A stretch of DNA of 64,000 bases, taken from Paenibacillus pectinilyticus. GTDB lineage: Bacteria > Bacillota > Bacilli > Paenibacillales > NBRC-103111. A program made the translations under genes and the position numbers. Numbering within the stretch: the first letter of the stretch is position 1; every line of letters begins with the position of its first letter. Location of the stretch: assembly GCF_001700435.1 (NCBI RefSeq), contig NZ_LYPC01000027.1, positions 736,433-800,432 of the forward strand, read 5' to 3'. The notes below the pieces were generated by a model, which had not been told where the DNA came from, ran no database searches, and saw only the letters and a list, made by a program, of their open reading frames with translations. Shown here one piece after another: positions 34,979 to 44,186 of the stretch.

Positions 34979-35737
34979 ATGAGGATGAAGGATTCGATTG
35001 CTCTCATAACTGGCGGCTCAACGGGAATTGGCAAAGCAACAGCAGTCCGGTTCGCCGCAGAAGGCGCCAAAGTCGCCATTATGGGTCGGGATCAAGCAGC
35101 GCTGCAAGTGGCTGCTGAGGAAATAGCGGCCCATAATGGCGAGGTCATCTGGATTGACGGCGATGTGCAGCTGAAATCGGACGTCAATCGAATGGTCGAC
35201 ACCGTGCTGAGTCAGTGGGGCACGATAGATGTATTGGTCAATAATGCTGGTATTTGCAGCCCGGCTTCTTTCCTCGACATCGAGGAATCGGAGTGGGACC
35301 GACACATGGCGATTAATTTGAAAGGAACCTTTCTGGTCGGGCAAGCGGTGGCTGGAGTGCTGGTTGCGCAGGGAAAAGGCGGCTCTATCATCAATATGTC
35401 CAGTGTGAACGGTTTAGCTGCCGAAAGGGATCAAGCCCACTATAATGCAACCAAAGGCGGCATCAATCTGCTTACGATGTCGATGGCGCTGGAGCTAGCG
35501 CCACTGGGGATACGCGTCAACGCTCTGTGTCCAGGATTTATCGAAACAAGGCTGACGAAGCCTCTAATTGATAATCCAACAGCATTTGAGCCGTATTTAC
35601 AAACGATTCCAATGGGCCGAGCCGGTGTACCGGAGGAAATTGCAGATGCTGCTCTATTTATGGCGACAAGCGATTCTCGCTATATGACGGGCCACTGTCT
35701 CGTCGTCGATGGCGGGCAACTTATCAAGTTATCTTAA
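34979..35737 (+). CDS. Short-chain dehydrogenase/reductase (SDR)
   Basis: 252 residues, classical SDR. The cofactor loop TGGSTGIGKATA is at about 11-22, NNAG follows in LVNNAGICSP, the catalytic Ser is in INMSSVNG and the Tyr-Lys pair is YNATK. The C-terminal ARG-like tail (TGHCLVVDGGQ) is standard. It should oxidise an alcohol or reduce a ketone with NAD(P). Tightly linked to the aminotransferase gene upstream and to the IclR gene 21 bases downstream. Confidence 0.92.
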   Translation: MRMKDSIALITGGSTGIGKATAVRFAAEGAKVAIMGRDQAALQVAAEEIAAHNGEVIWIDGDVQLKSDVNRMVDTVLSQWGTIDVLVNNAGICSPASFLDIEESEWDRHMAINLKGTFLVGQAVAGVLVAQGKGGSIINMSSVNGLAAERDQAHYNATKGGINLLTMSMALELAPLGIRVNALCPGFIETRLTKPLIDNPTAFEPYLQTIPMGRAGVPEEIADAALFMATSDSRYMTGHCLVVDGGQLIKLS

Positions 35738-35758
35738 CAAAGGAGATCACATACAATC

Positions 35759-36550
35759 ATGAGCAAGGAAACAGGAGAGAAACAGGAACGCTATACCATT
35801 CAATCGATCGACAAAGCGTTGGATTTACTAGTACTGTTGGCCGAACATGGGTCGCTTAATTTATTGGAGCTAACAGATTTGCTGGATCAGCCCAAATCAT
35901 CGACCTATCGAATCGTGCTAACGTTGGAAAACCGAGGCTTTATCAGCAGAGACGATGAGAACGGTAAATACTGTCTTGGCTATAAACAATTGATGCTGAC
36001 GCGAGGCATGCTGGAACGCAATACGCTAAGATCAGCAGCTCTTCATGAAATGAAAAAGTTGTCAGAGATCTATGGCGACACGATTAATTTGGGTGTTCTC
36101 ATCGATGGAGAAGTGCTGTACGTCGAAATACTGGAAAGCACGCAACCGCTTCGAATGACGGATACGGTGGGTTCTCGATCCCCTTTTCATGCGACAGCTA
36201 TGGGAAAAGCGATGACCGCTTTTTTACCCGAGGTGAAGGTGGAAGAACTTATCGCTCTTCACGGACTTGCTGCAATGACCAAAAATACAATCGTGACAAA
36301 TGCGCAGTTTCTAGTGGAGCTGAAGCGGGTTCGTGAGCAAGGTTATGCAATAGATGATCAAGAGATTGTAGAAGGCGCACGCTGCTTGGCTGCTCCAATA
36401 TACAACATGTATGGGAACGTGGAAGGGGCCATTAGTATGTCAGTGGCTATGCATCGATTTGCAGATGAGGTCATTCCTGAAATGGCAGCAAGTATGAAAG
36501 CAGCTGCAAATCGCATTTCTCGCAAACTGGGATATCCCTGTGTGGATTAA
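35759..36550 (+). CDS. IclR-family transcriptional regulator
   Basis: 263 residues. N-terminal winged helix-turn-helix at about 15-75 (SIDKALDLLVLLAEHG, QPKSSTYRIVLTLENRGF) and a C-terminal effector-binding domain (GVLIDGEVLYVEILES, HATAMGKAM, EGARCLAAPIYN). IclR proteins bind palindromes and usually repress until a pathway metabolite binds. Two matching palindromes lie on the promoters at 29212 and 30490, so this is the probable regulator of the cluster. AAAGGAG lies upstream of the ATG. It is embedded in the operon it would control. Confidence 0.92.
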   Translation: MSKETGEKQERYTIQSIDKALDLLVLLAEHGSLNLLELTDLLDQPKSSTYRIVLTLENRGFISRDDENGKYCLGYKQLMLTRGMLERNTLRSAALHEMKKLSEIYGDTINLGVLIDGEVLYVEILESTQPLRMTDTVGSRSPFHATAMGKAMTAFLPEVKVEELIALHGLAAMTKNTIVTNAQFLVELKRVREQGYAIDDQEIVEGARCLAAPIYNMYGNVEGAISMSVAMHRFADEVIPEMAASMKAAANRISRKLGYPCVD

Positions 36551-36564
36551 AAAGGAGAATTGAT

Positions 36565-37506
36565 ATGCAACCATTACGCATAGCTGTGCTAGGTATGGTG
36601 GACGGGAACGGGCATCCTTACTCCTGGAGCGCCATGTTCAACAATTATGACAAGGAAACGATGGCCGAGTGCCCGTATCCTGCCATTCCAAGCTATTTAG
36701 CGAAAGAACCGGTTGAAAATCTGCACATTCCTGGAGCGTCCGTCACACATATTTGGACGGATAACCCGGCTGACGCCAGTCATGTGGCGAAGGCTTCACA
36801 AATTCCAACGATCGTGAGCAAACCGGAGGATGTGATTGGGCATGTAGACGCCGTGATGATCACAACAGACAAAGGCCATGAGCATGTGGAACGCTGCCGG
36901 CCTTTTGTCGAGGCGGGACTGCCTATCTTTGTCGATAAACCACTAGTCGACAATGAGCCAGATCTGAAGCAATTTCAGCGTTGGGTGCGAGATGGCGCTC
37001 GCATCATGTCTTCCAGCTGCATGCGGTATTGCAAAGAATTCATGCCCTACCGCACGTCGATTCATTCGTTAGGACAGCTTCGCTTTACAAGTATCACGAC
37101 TTGCAAAAGCTGGGAGAGGTATGGCATTCATGCCCTGGAGTCCATTTACCCCATTCTCGGACCAGGCTTTATCTCTGCGCAAAACACAGGCACCAAAGAG
37201 CGAAACATTGTTCTATTCAAACATCGGACACATGGCGATGTCGCTGTTATTGCGATCGATGATATGTATGGATCGCATGGCATGCTGCAGCTGTGTGGCA
37301 CGAGTGCTAGCGCTGCGGTTACAGCGCAAGATACCTTCTATTCCTTCAAGGCACAGCTTGAAGCATTTAACTCCTACCTTCGCACGGGGGAGCGTCCTTT
37401 CCCTTTTCAGGAAACAGAAGAATTGATGCGCATGGTGATTGCTGGCATTCGAAGCCGAGAAGAAGGCGGAAGAGTCGTATTGCTGGAGGATATCGCTGCA
37501 AACTAA
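36565..37506 (+). CDS. Gfo/Idh/MocA-family oxidoreductase
   Basis: 313 residues. The N-terminus (RIAVLGMVDGNGHPYSWSAMFN) is a variant Rossmann start seen in one Gfo/Idh branch, with the usual first glycine motif replaced by an insertion. DKPL at about 132-135 occupies the EKP position, and YGIHALES supplies the catalytic-site His. Members oxidise sugars, inositols or sugar acids with NAD(P). AAAAGGAG precedes the ATG 14 bases after the IclR gene, so it is co-transcribed. Substrate unknown. Confidence 0.8.
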   Translation: MQPLRIAVLGMVDGNGHPYSWSAMFNNYDKETMAECPYPAIPSYLAKEPVENLHIPGASVTHIWTDNPADASHVAKASQIPTIVSKPEDVIGHVDAVMITTDKGHEHVERCRPFVEAGLPIFVDKPLVDNEPDLKQFQRWVRDGARIMSSSCMRYCKEFMPYRTSIHSLGQLRFTSITTCKSWERYGIHALESIYPILGPGFISAQNTGTKERNIVLFKHRTHGDVAVIAIDDMYGSHGMLQLCGTSASAAVTAQDTFYSFKAQLEAFNSYLRTGERPFPFQETEELMRMVIAGIRSREEGGRVVLLEDIAAN

Positions 37507-37596
37507 CGTGGCGGTTCACATCGTAAGACACATCATAGACAGCTGACCGAGATTACCTAGCTACTTCCTGCATACCACATTAAGGAGGACGAATGG

Positions 37597-38424
37597 ATGT
37601 CTACGAATTTTAATATGCGACCTAGTCGCGTTTTGCGCAAGCTCCGCGCTGGGGAAACAGCGATTGCACTGAAGTTGAATCTTGCCGATCCGCGCATTAC
37701 AGAAATGGCCGCCAGAATTTCTGGCGTGGACTGCCTATGGACGGACATGGAGCATGTTCCGAATGATTTTGCGGTCATAGAACGGCAAATATGGGCAGCG
37801 AAAGCGTATGATGTGGATGTACTTGTGCGTGTGGCTAGAGGGAGCTACAGTGATATGATTCGCCCGCTTGAGATGGATGCAACCGGCATTATGATTCCTC
37901 ACGTGATGAGCCTGGCGGATGCCAAGCAGATTATTCATCAAACGAAGTTTTACCCGATCGGTCGTCGTCCGCTTGATGGCGGTAATGCCGATGGCGCCTT
38001 CTGTAATTTGGAGCTGGACGCTTACATGGCGCAAGCGAATGAGCAGCGCTTCAATGTCTTGCAGATCGAAGATCCTGAGCCGCTTGCTGATTTGGAGGAA
38101 ATCATTGCTTTACCTGGACTGGATATGATTTTCTTCGGTCCTGGGGATTTCAGCCAAGGAATCGGGGCTCCAGGCAAATGGGATCATCCGCTTCTTGTGG
38201 AAACGCGCCAAAGTGTGGCCCGTCTGGCACAGAAGCATGGGAAATATGCTGGGACCGTAGGCAGTACGAGCAATCTAGCTGATTTGACGGCGATGGGCTA
38301 TAACTTTGTTAGCGTAGGAGCCGATGTCGTCGGCTTTGGGCAATATTTAAGCGGAATTGCGTCGAGCCTAAACCGAAGCTCCGGAGCGGGAACCGAGTCC
38401 GTCTACGGTTCGACCAAAAGCTAA
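37597..38424 (+). CDS. HpcH/HpaI-family class II aldolase
   Basis: 275 residues. Family stretches include WTDMEHVPND, the active-site Arg in VRVARGSY, MDATGIMIPHV, and the metal ligands Glu in LQIEDPEPL and Asp in GPGDFSQGIG. These cytoplasmic enzymes cleave 4-hydroxy-2-oxo acids to pyruvate (or an oxo acid) plus an aldehyde. Its presence implies that the pathway passes through a 2-oxo-acid, consistent with the dehydrogenases around it. AAGGAGGA precedes the ATG. Ends 12 bases before the next SDR gene. Confidence 0.88.
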   Translation: MSTNFNMRPSRVLRKLRAGETAIALKLNLADPRITEMAARISGVDCLWTDMEHVPNDFAVIERQIWAAKAYDVDVLVRVARGSYSDMIRPLEMDATGIMIPHVMSLADAKQIIHQTKFYPIGRRPLDGGNADGAFCNLELDAYMAQANEQRFNVLQIEDPEPLADLEEIIALPGLDMIFFGPGDFSQGIGAPGKWDHPLLVETRQSVARLAQKHGKYAGTVGSTSNLADLTAMGYNFVSVGADVVGFGQYLSGIASSLNRSSGAGTESVYGSTKS

Positions 38425-38436
38425 GGAGGCCGACAT

Positions 38437-39228
38437 ATGTACACGGAGATGTTCTCTTTACAGAATAAAAGCGTCATTATAACGGGAGGCTCTGGCTATC
38501 TGGGCTCCGTCTTGACGGAGGCGCTATTAGCCTTTGGTGCTGATGTTACACTGGCGGATCTGACCTTTCGCGCGAATCCGATATTGGATGCTGCGATTGA
38601 AGAAGGCCGATTGCGAAACGTCGTGTGTGATGTTGCCAATACTGATTCTATCAAGAATATGTTTCAGCATCATCATGAAGCCAGCGGCCGCCTCGACGTC
38701 TTGGTCAATTGTGCCAATTATGGAGCGGGCTACGGCAAAGGGGCGGAGCTTGAATTCATGACGGACGAAGTCTGGCAGAAAGGTGTGGATGGCGCGTCAG
38801 GCACGACGTTCCGCTGCACACGAGAAGCCATTCCGTACATGCGAGAAAGCGGCGGCGGATCGATTATCAATTTTGCATCGATGTACGGAGTCGTATCTCC
38901 GGATCCTTCGATTTATGGCGAAAGTGGCGCAAACAATCCGCCGAATTATGGCGCGGGTAAGGCTGGCGTCGTCCAGCTGACCCGATACTGCGCAGCTCAT
39001 TTAGCGAAGTATGGGATTCGGTGCAACAGCGTTTCGCCGGGGCCTTTTCCGAACATGATTACGGGTCAAAATGAATCGTTCCTTGCCAATCTAAACGCCA
39101 AAACCATGCTGGGCCGCGTAGGGAAACCCGAAGAGATGATAGGGGCGGTCGTCTTGCTTGCATCTAGCGCCTCCAGCTATATGACGGGTACGAATCTCAT
39201 GGTAGACGGAGGATGGACGGCTTGGTAA
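38437..39228 (+). CDS. Short-chain dehydrogenase/reductase (SDR)
   Basis: 263 residues. Cofactor loop TGGSGYLGSVLTEAL, N-motif VLVNCANYG (NAG altered to CAN), catalytic Ser in INFASMYG and the YGAGK pair. The C-terminal MTGTNLMVDGG is standard. It differs strongly from the SDR at 34979 but is related to the next gene. Such paired SDRs with an Idh-type enzyme are typical of sugar-acid or polyol routes. AAGGAGG precedes the ATG. Confidence 0.9.
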   Translation: MYTEMFSLQNKSVIITGGSGYLGSVLTEALLAFGADVTLADLTFRANPILDAAIEEGRLRNVVCDVANTDSIKNMFQHHHEASGRLDVLVNCANYGAGYGKGAELEFMTDEVWQKGVDGASGTTFRCTREAIPYMRESGGGSIINFASMYGVVSPDPSIYGESGANNPPNYGAGKAGVVQLTRYCAAHLAKYGIRCNSVSPGPFPNMITGQNESFLANLNAKTMLGRVGKPEEMIGAVVLLASSASSYMTGTNLMVDGGWTAW

Positions 39229-39265
39229 CGTTCATAATCAAGCGAACTGACAGGAGGAAATCCAT

Positions 39266-40054
39266 GTGAATACGAATGTGATGAATAGCTTTTCGCTGAC
39301 TGGTAAGACGGTGTTAATTACGGGTGGAGCGGGGCTGTACGGGACGCAAATTGCGATTGCCTGCGCGCAAGCAGGAGGGAATGTTTACGTAACGTCGCGT
39401 GATAAAGATCGCCTTGCCGACATTGAGGAAAGCTTCGAGAAAGAGGGGCACACGGTGCATGCGATCCAGTTCGATCAGGAAGATCTAGACTCAATCGCTG
39501 CTATTCGTAACAAGCTGGAAGATCGAGAAGGCAAATGCGATGTGCTTATCAACAATGCTGTTGCCCGTACGATGTCGCATTACAACGATCCGCTTGAAAG
39601 GTTCGCCCGCAGTATGGCTGTTAACGCAACAGGCTTGTTTGAAATTACACGGGTGATTGGCGATTGGATGGCTGAGCGTGAGTCCGGCTCGATTGTGAAT
39701 ATCGGCTCCATTCAAGGAATGGTAGGACCGGATCACACATTGTATCAGGGATTACCGTTAAACGGCTTTATCCCGGATTATTTCTTTCACAAGGGCGGCA
39801 TGATCAATTTCACCCGGTTTATCGCAAGTTACTATGGATCGCGCCAGGTCAGGTGCAATTGCCTATCTCCAGGTGGCTTTCAAACGGAGAAGAACATGCC
39901 TGAATTCGTGGAACGTTACAACGAGAGAACGATGCTGGGACGAATGGCCAAGTCCAACGACATTTGGGGGCCGATCGTGTTTCTCGCTTCGGATGCCTCT
40001 CTCTATGTAACAGGCACTAACATTCCGGTGGACGGCGGATATACAGCGAAGTAA
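39266..40054 (+). CDS. Short-chain dehydrogenase/reductase (SDR)
   Basis: 262 residues, starting at GTG 39266 with CAGGAGG at 39251-39257; the ATG overlapping it is followed at once by a stop. Cofactor loop TGGAGLYGTQIA, N-motif VLINNAVART, catalytic Ser in VNIGSIQG and the pair Y-FFH-K in DYFFHKGG. It is the last gene of the catabolic cluster and shares with the previous SDR the insertion just before the Tyr motif, so the two may act on successive or epimeric forms of one compound. A terminator follows. Confidence 0.9.
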   Translation: MNTNVMNSFSLTGKTVLITGGAGLYGTQIAIACAQAGGNVYVTSRDKDRLADIEESFEKEGHTVHAIQFDQEDLDSIAAIRNKLEDREGKCDVLINNAVARTMSHYNDPLERFARSMAVNATGLFEITRVIGDWMAERESGSIVNIGSIQGMVGPDHTLYQGLPLNGFIPDYFFHKGGMINFTRFIASYYGSRQVRCNCLSPGGFQTEKNMPEFVERYNERTMLGRMAKSNDIWGPIVFLASDASLYVTGTNIPVDGGYTAK

Positions 40055-40066
40055 GAGCACTAATAC

Positions 40067-40095
40067 AAACGGCATCGACGTTGGGTGCCGTTTTT
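40067..40095 (+). terminator. Terminator closing the catabolic cluster
   Basis: AAACGGCA (40067-40074) pairs with TGCCGTTT (40086-40093), followed by more T. It ends the SDR operon before the promoter of the next gene set. Confidence 0.8.
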
Positions 40096-40169
40096 GGCAT
40101 ACCAGCTAAGAACCCTGTCTGCGTGCATAATTTTAGCAAAATGAATGTTATAGCCTATCATTTATTTTG

Positions 40170-40175
40170 TATAAT
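40170..40175 (+). promoter_or_regulatory. -10 box upstream of the membrane AraC regulator gene
   Basis: A perfect TATAAT 35 bases before the chosen start at 40210. The -35 is poor. It excludes the longer reading frame beginning at 40081, which lies inside the terminator. Confidence 0.5.
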
Positions 40176-40209
40176 AGAAGATACATATAGATGGGGTGGT
40201 GTAAACCGT

Positions 40210-42453
40210 ATGGGAAGGTCTTCAACTGGTTTCCGGATATTTCACGATTTAAAATTGGTGAAGAAGCTATGGTTATCGTTCTCTCTTGTCACTCTCATCG
40301 CGCTTAGCATCTTTGCGTTATTGTCTTCGACGTATATCAAACGATTCATGACAGACCGGGAAGGCAATGCGATGCTGCAAAAAATTGAGTATTTTACAGG
40401 CAGCATGGACAGTTACTTCCAAAGTATTGAGAAGTCGTCACAATTGCTGGTTTACAATGACAATATTCAAGACCCCTTAAGCGGCAATGCGGAGAGTTTG
40501 AACGGCCTCCCTCGCATTCAGGCTTACAATTATATTTATGATCAATTAAGACAGTTATCCGACCGATTTTATGGCATTGAAGCGATTTATCTGGTGGATA
40601 AGTACAAAAATGTCTATGACAGTGGTGTTGGAATGAATTTTACCCCCAGTTATTTGGTCAGTGATGAGTTCATCAACCAAGGCTGGTATGACAAAATGGC
40701 GAACAATAAGAGCAGCAACTCGCTCTGGTCGTTCATTCGGTGGCGTGATAAGCAAACGTCCATTGTGATGTTCAAAACGATTTATGATAAAAATAATTTA
40801 CAAATCCTCGGTTATCTCATCATTTCGATCTCTCCAACGATTCTCGATAATTACTTGGCTTCATCCAATCTAGACGAAGGCACGAACAGTATCGTCGATT
40901 CAAATGGCTTTATCTTTTCCGCAGGGGGCAGAGAAAGCATTCCTCCTATTGATATTTCTCAGCTAACTGGAACCAAAGGGCATTATACGCAAGAGCCTGA
41001 CAACTATGTCGTGGCGTATTCGAAGCACGTTTTGACCAATTGGACGTTTGTTCATACGATTCCTCAGAGCTTGCTGCTCAAGGATCTTAAGAATATTAAC
41101 AATTTATGGGTGGCGTTTCTCGGGGGATCCCTCGCGCTGATGGTGATTGTATCGGTTTTTATCTCAAGGAGTATTTCCATGCCGCTGCGGAAAATGATTC
41201 GAATGCTTCGAAATGTCGAGCAGGGCAATCTGACTTTGAAATTTCAACCTTTATATAAGGATGAGCTTGGGGATCTTGGGCGGGCATTCAATCATATGAT
41301 CGATAAAGTCCGTGAAGGTGAGCCGCTCATGCGGGAGAAGCTGGTCCGCTCCATGCTGGAAGGAAGTATGACGGAACCTGAAGCGCAGCGATTCGAAGAA
41401 AGACTGGGGTTTCACCTTAATTCCGCCTCTTTTCGGGTCGTGCTTCTGCATTTGCATGACCGGTATGAGAAAGAGGACTTAGATCGGCTGGAATCAATTA
41501 TTCATGAATTAGAAGACGGGCAAGAAATGATCAGCATTTCCTTATCCGATGAGCAGTATTGTTTGATTTTCAATGGCGCATATGAAAAGGCTTTAGATAA
41601 AATTAAGTTGCTGATTGCTGTGCTGAAAGAGCGGCTTGATGTACAGATTTATGCTTTTGTCGGAAACGAATATGAACATTTTAACTTAATCAAGACTTCC
41701 TTCGAAGAGGCCAAGACATTGCTGAATTACTTGGTAGGGGAACAAATGGATGAGCAGACCAGCATCTACTTCGTTGGTGATTCATGGAAATCGCAATATC
41801 CAGAAGCGTTTGAAAATAAGCTCCTCTATTATATGGAGGAACGTGATATCGACAACTGTGCGGCCGTCATGGAAGAGCTGATTGTTTATGCTAGAGCCAG
41901 TCATCTCGTTCCACATGTCCTCTATGCCTTAATGGCAGCGCTCTACAATCACCTGTATAAGCTGTTGATTAAATCAGGTCAGTCGGCGGTACTGAACAAA
42001 AATTGGTTCGGCGATGTACAAGAGAAGCTGCTATCTCAGCCTTTAGAGAAGAATGGACGGCAGTTTATCGCGCTGCTCAGAGAGCATTTAGGCATGAATG
42101 AGCAGCAAGAGAAGAAGCAAAGCAGGAATATTATCAAATCTTTGCAGATCATTCATGAGCAATACAGTGATGTCGGACTTGGCATCGACTCTGTCGTCGA
42201 GCAGATCGGATTGAATGCGAATTATTTCAGCCAATTGTTCAAGAAAGAAGTTGGCGTCGGTTTTACAGACTATGTGGGCCAAGTGCGCATGGAGCACGCC
42301 AAACGCATGTTAATGGAGCCAGGCAACAAAATCAAAACAGTAGCGATCCAGGTCGGCTTTACAGATCCGCATTATTTCAGTATTTGGTTCAAGGAGAATA
42401 CAGGGTTGTCTCCTTCGCAGTATCGCAAGCAACTTTTAGGCCAGATTGGCTGA
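40210..42453 (+). CDS. Membrane-bound AraC-type one-component sensor-regulator
   Basis: 747 residues from ATG 40210 (GGGGTGGTG upstream). Helix 1 at about 18-40 (LWLSFSLVTLIALSIFALLS), an extracellular Cache-like domain to about 300, helix 2 at about 303-322, and a HAMP domain at about 323-378 with the GRAFNHMIDKV motif. A linker follows, and two AraC HTH units fill the last 100 residues (GVGFTDYVGQVRMEHAKR, FKENTGLSPSQYRKQ). There is no kinase or receiver domain, so sensing and DNA binding are on one chain. It stands upstream of an importer and catabolic genes and most likely activates them when its sugar ligand is present. Confidence 0.88.
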   Translation: MGRSSTGFRIFHDLKLVKKLWLSFSLVTLIALSIFALLSSTYIKRFMTDREGNAMLQKIEYFTGSMDSYFQSIEKSSQLLVYNDNIQDPLSGNAESLNGLPRIQAYNYIYDQLRQLSDRFYGIEAIYLVDKYKNVYDSGVGMNFTPSYLVSDEFINQGWYDKMANNKSSNSLWSFIRWRDKQTSIVMFKTIYDKNNLQILGYLIISISPTILDNYLASSNLDEGTNSIVDSNGFIFSAGGRESIPPIDISQLTGTKGHYTQEPDNYVVAYSKHVLTNWTFVHTIPQSLLLKDLKNINNLWVAFLGGSLALMVIVSVFISRSISMPLRKMIRMLRNVEQGNLTLKFQPLYKDELGDLGRAFNHMIDKVREGEPLMREKLVRSMLEGSMTEPEAQRFEERLGFHLNSASFRVVLLHLHDRYEKEDLDRLESIIHELEDGQEMISISLSDEQYCLIFNGAYEKALDKIKLLIAVLKERLDVQIYAFVGNEYEHFNLIKTSFEEAKTLLNYLVGEQMDEQTSIYFVGDSWKSQYPEAFENKLLYYMEERDIDNCAAVMEELIVYARASHLVPHVLYALMAALYNHLYKLLIKSGQSAVLNKNWFGDVQEKLLSQPLEKNGRQFIALLREHLGMNEQQEKKQSRNIIKSLQIIHEQYSDVGLGIDSVVEQIGLNANYFSQLFKKEVGVGFTDYVGQVRMEHAKRMLMEPGNKIKTVAIQVGFTDPHYFSIWFKENTGLSPSQYRKQLLGQIG

Positions 42454-42669
42454 AAATAGAACTTGGTTTTTTATAGATATAGGTCATTTTCTTTATATTC
42501 GTGTGTAAGACTAACGAATTCCACGTCTTTCTAACTAATTTCACCTACTCAGACGTCGTTGTCGCATGCTAATTTGTGGGTAGGCCATACTTACAATTTC
42601 TTAACACAAGGGGATGCAAGTGGTTTAGCGAGGATGCAGTTGATAAAAAGAAAAGGGAGGAAGACGCGT

Positions 42670-44106
42670 ATGATTCATAACATGAAGTTTAAATCACTGT
42701 TTGTTGCAGCAAGCGTATCGCTTTTGGTGGGGACTACACTAGGATGCAGTTCCAATGATGGTTCCAGCGCTTCCAGCAAGCCGACGACTAGCGCTGCTCC
42801 GACCACCAGTACAAGCACGGCTACTGCTACACAAGCTTCGAAAGAAGATCCTAAAATCGAACTGACGGTATGGGCGGCTCCGAACGGCACGTACAAACCA
42901 GGTCAAAAGGCCGGTGACTGGTTTAAAGAAGATTTGCTGCCTGAATGGAACAAACTCCATCCGAATGTCAAAGTAAACCTTGAACTCATTCCGTTCGATG
43001 GCATTAATGAAAAGGTGACAACAGCTATCGCTTCCAAGTCGGCACCTAACGTGTTTCTGGATTACCCAGGACGCACATTGGCTTATGGGCAAATGGGGGC
43101 ACTGGCTTCCCTCGAGGATATCATTCCGCCAGCCGATTTAGCTCAAGTTAAGAAGAGTGCGGATATGATGAAAATGGTATCGGTAGGCGGCACGGTTGTG
43201 ACGCTGCCCTATTATTCAACGCAGCTCGGCTTGATTCTCAACAAGTCCTTGTGGAAAGAGGCTGGAGCTGAAAACCTGCTGCCGCAAGATGAATTCCGCA
43301 CATGGACGCCAGACCAATTCAAAGCAGCTTTGAAGGCTGTGGCTAATAAAGATAAAGGCGTATATGGACTGACGCTTTTCGCATTGAACGAACAAGGGGA
43401 TCAAATTTATAACAATATCATTTCGGGCTATGGGGCCAAACTGTTCAACGCCGATTACACGAAATATACGGCAGGCGACAGCCCGGAAACGGAAAAAGCG
43501 TTAGCCTTCTTCAAATCGCTCGTCGATGAAGGCTTAGTCACACCGCATCCTGAAACGTTGACATCTACGAACGCGCTTGATTATTGGAAACAGCGCAAGA
43601 ATGGCATGGTTGTTGCCTCTGCGGCTCACTCCGATATCATTAAGAACGGCTTGAAAGACGGAAGTGTGAGTGGACCGAATGAGTACATGTATGTCAACTT
43701 CCCATCGACGACACCTGGTCAAGCGGCGTTAAAATCGGAAGTCGGGTTCGGTGTTGTATTCAAGAACTCGGATGCGGTTAAAGAAGAATGGGCGAAGAAA
43801 TTCCTTTACTGGACGATGAAAGATAATGTCATTTTCCAAACGGCGATGAAATCGTTCGATCCGCTTGGCAAAGCACCTGCATGGACGGAAAGTGACCCTG
43901 AATTACAGTTCTTAGCTAAACTCGCGACGAAAACAAAGGAATGGCCAGTTATTGATCCAGGCTGGGGTATTAAGGGCTATCCGGAAATGAGAGCGGCCAT
44001 GTTCCCAGAAATTCAGAAATTGTTTATCGGTATGTCCACGCCAAAACAAACGATTGATACCATTTCGAAAAAGTTTAATGACACTATAACCAAATACAAT
44101 AAGTAG
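42670..44106 (+). CDS. Extracellular sugar-binding lipoprotein
   Basis: 478 residues from ATG 42670, with GGGAGG at 42655-42660. The lipoprotein signal ends in TLGC with C26 lipidated, then a Ser/Thr-rich linker and a family-1 solute-binding domain (ELTVWAAPNGTYKPG, NVFLDYPGRTLAYGQMGAL). It delivers sugar to the two permeases encoded next. The 216-base gap before it holds no gene and no promoter that I can defend. The ligand may be an alpha-galactoside, judging by the GH36 gene at 50179. Confidence 0.93.
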   Translation: MIHNMKFKSLFVAASVSLLVGTTLGCSSNDGSSASSKPTTSAAPTTSTSTATATQASKEDPKIELTVWAAPNGTYKPGQKAGDWFKEDLLPEWNKLHPNVKVNLELIPFDGINEKVTTAIASKSAPNVFLDYPGRTLAYGQMGALASLEDIIPPADLAQVKKSADMMKMVSVGGTVVTLPYYSTQLGLILNKSLWKEAGAENLLPQDEFRTWTPDQFKAALKAVANKDKGVYGLTLFALNEQGDQIYNNIISGYGAKLFNADYTKYTAGDSPETEKALAFFKSLVDEGLVTPHPETLTSTNALDYWKQRKNGMVVASAAHSDIIKNGLKDGSVSGPNEYMYVNFPSTTPGQAALKSEVGFGVVFKNSDAVKEEWAKKFLYWTMKDNVIFQTAMKSFDPLGKAPAWTESDPELQFLAKLATKTKEWPVIDPGWGIKGYPEMRAAMFPEIQKLFIGMSTPKQTIDTISKKFNDTITKYNK

Positions 44107-44186
44107 TCGTCACTAGGCGGCAGGATGGCCGTAGTCTCCTGCCGCAATTTCATATAGACCTAGTGGTAGAAGGAAGGGAGAAACCA

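Noticed and set aside
40081..40209. Longer start for the membrane AraC regulator
   Set aside because: The extension begins inside the terminator of the preceding operon and lies upstream of the TATAAT box.
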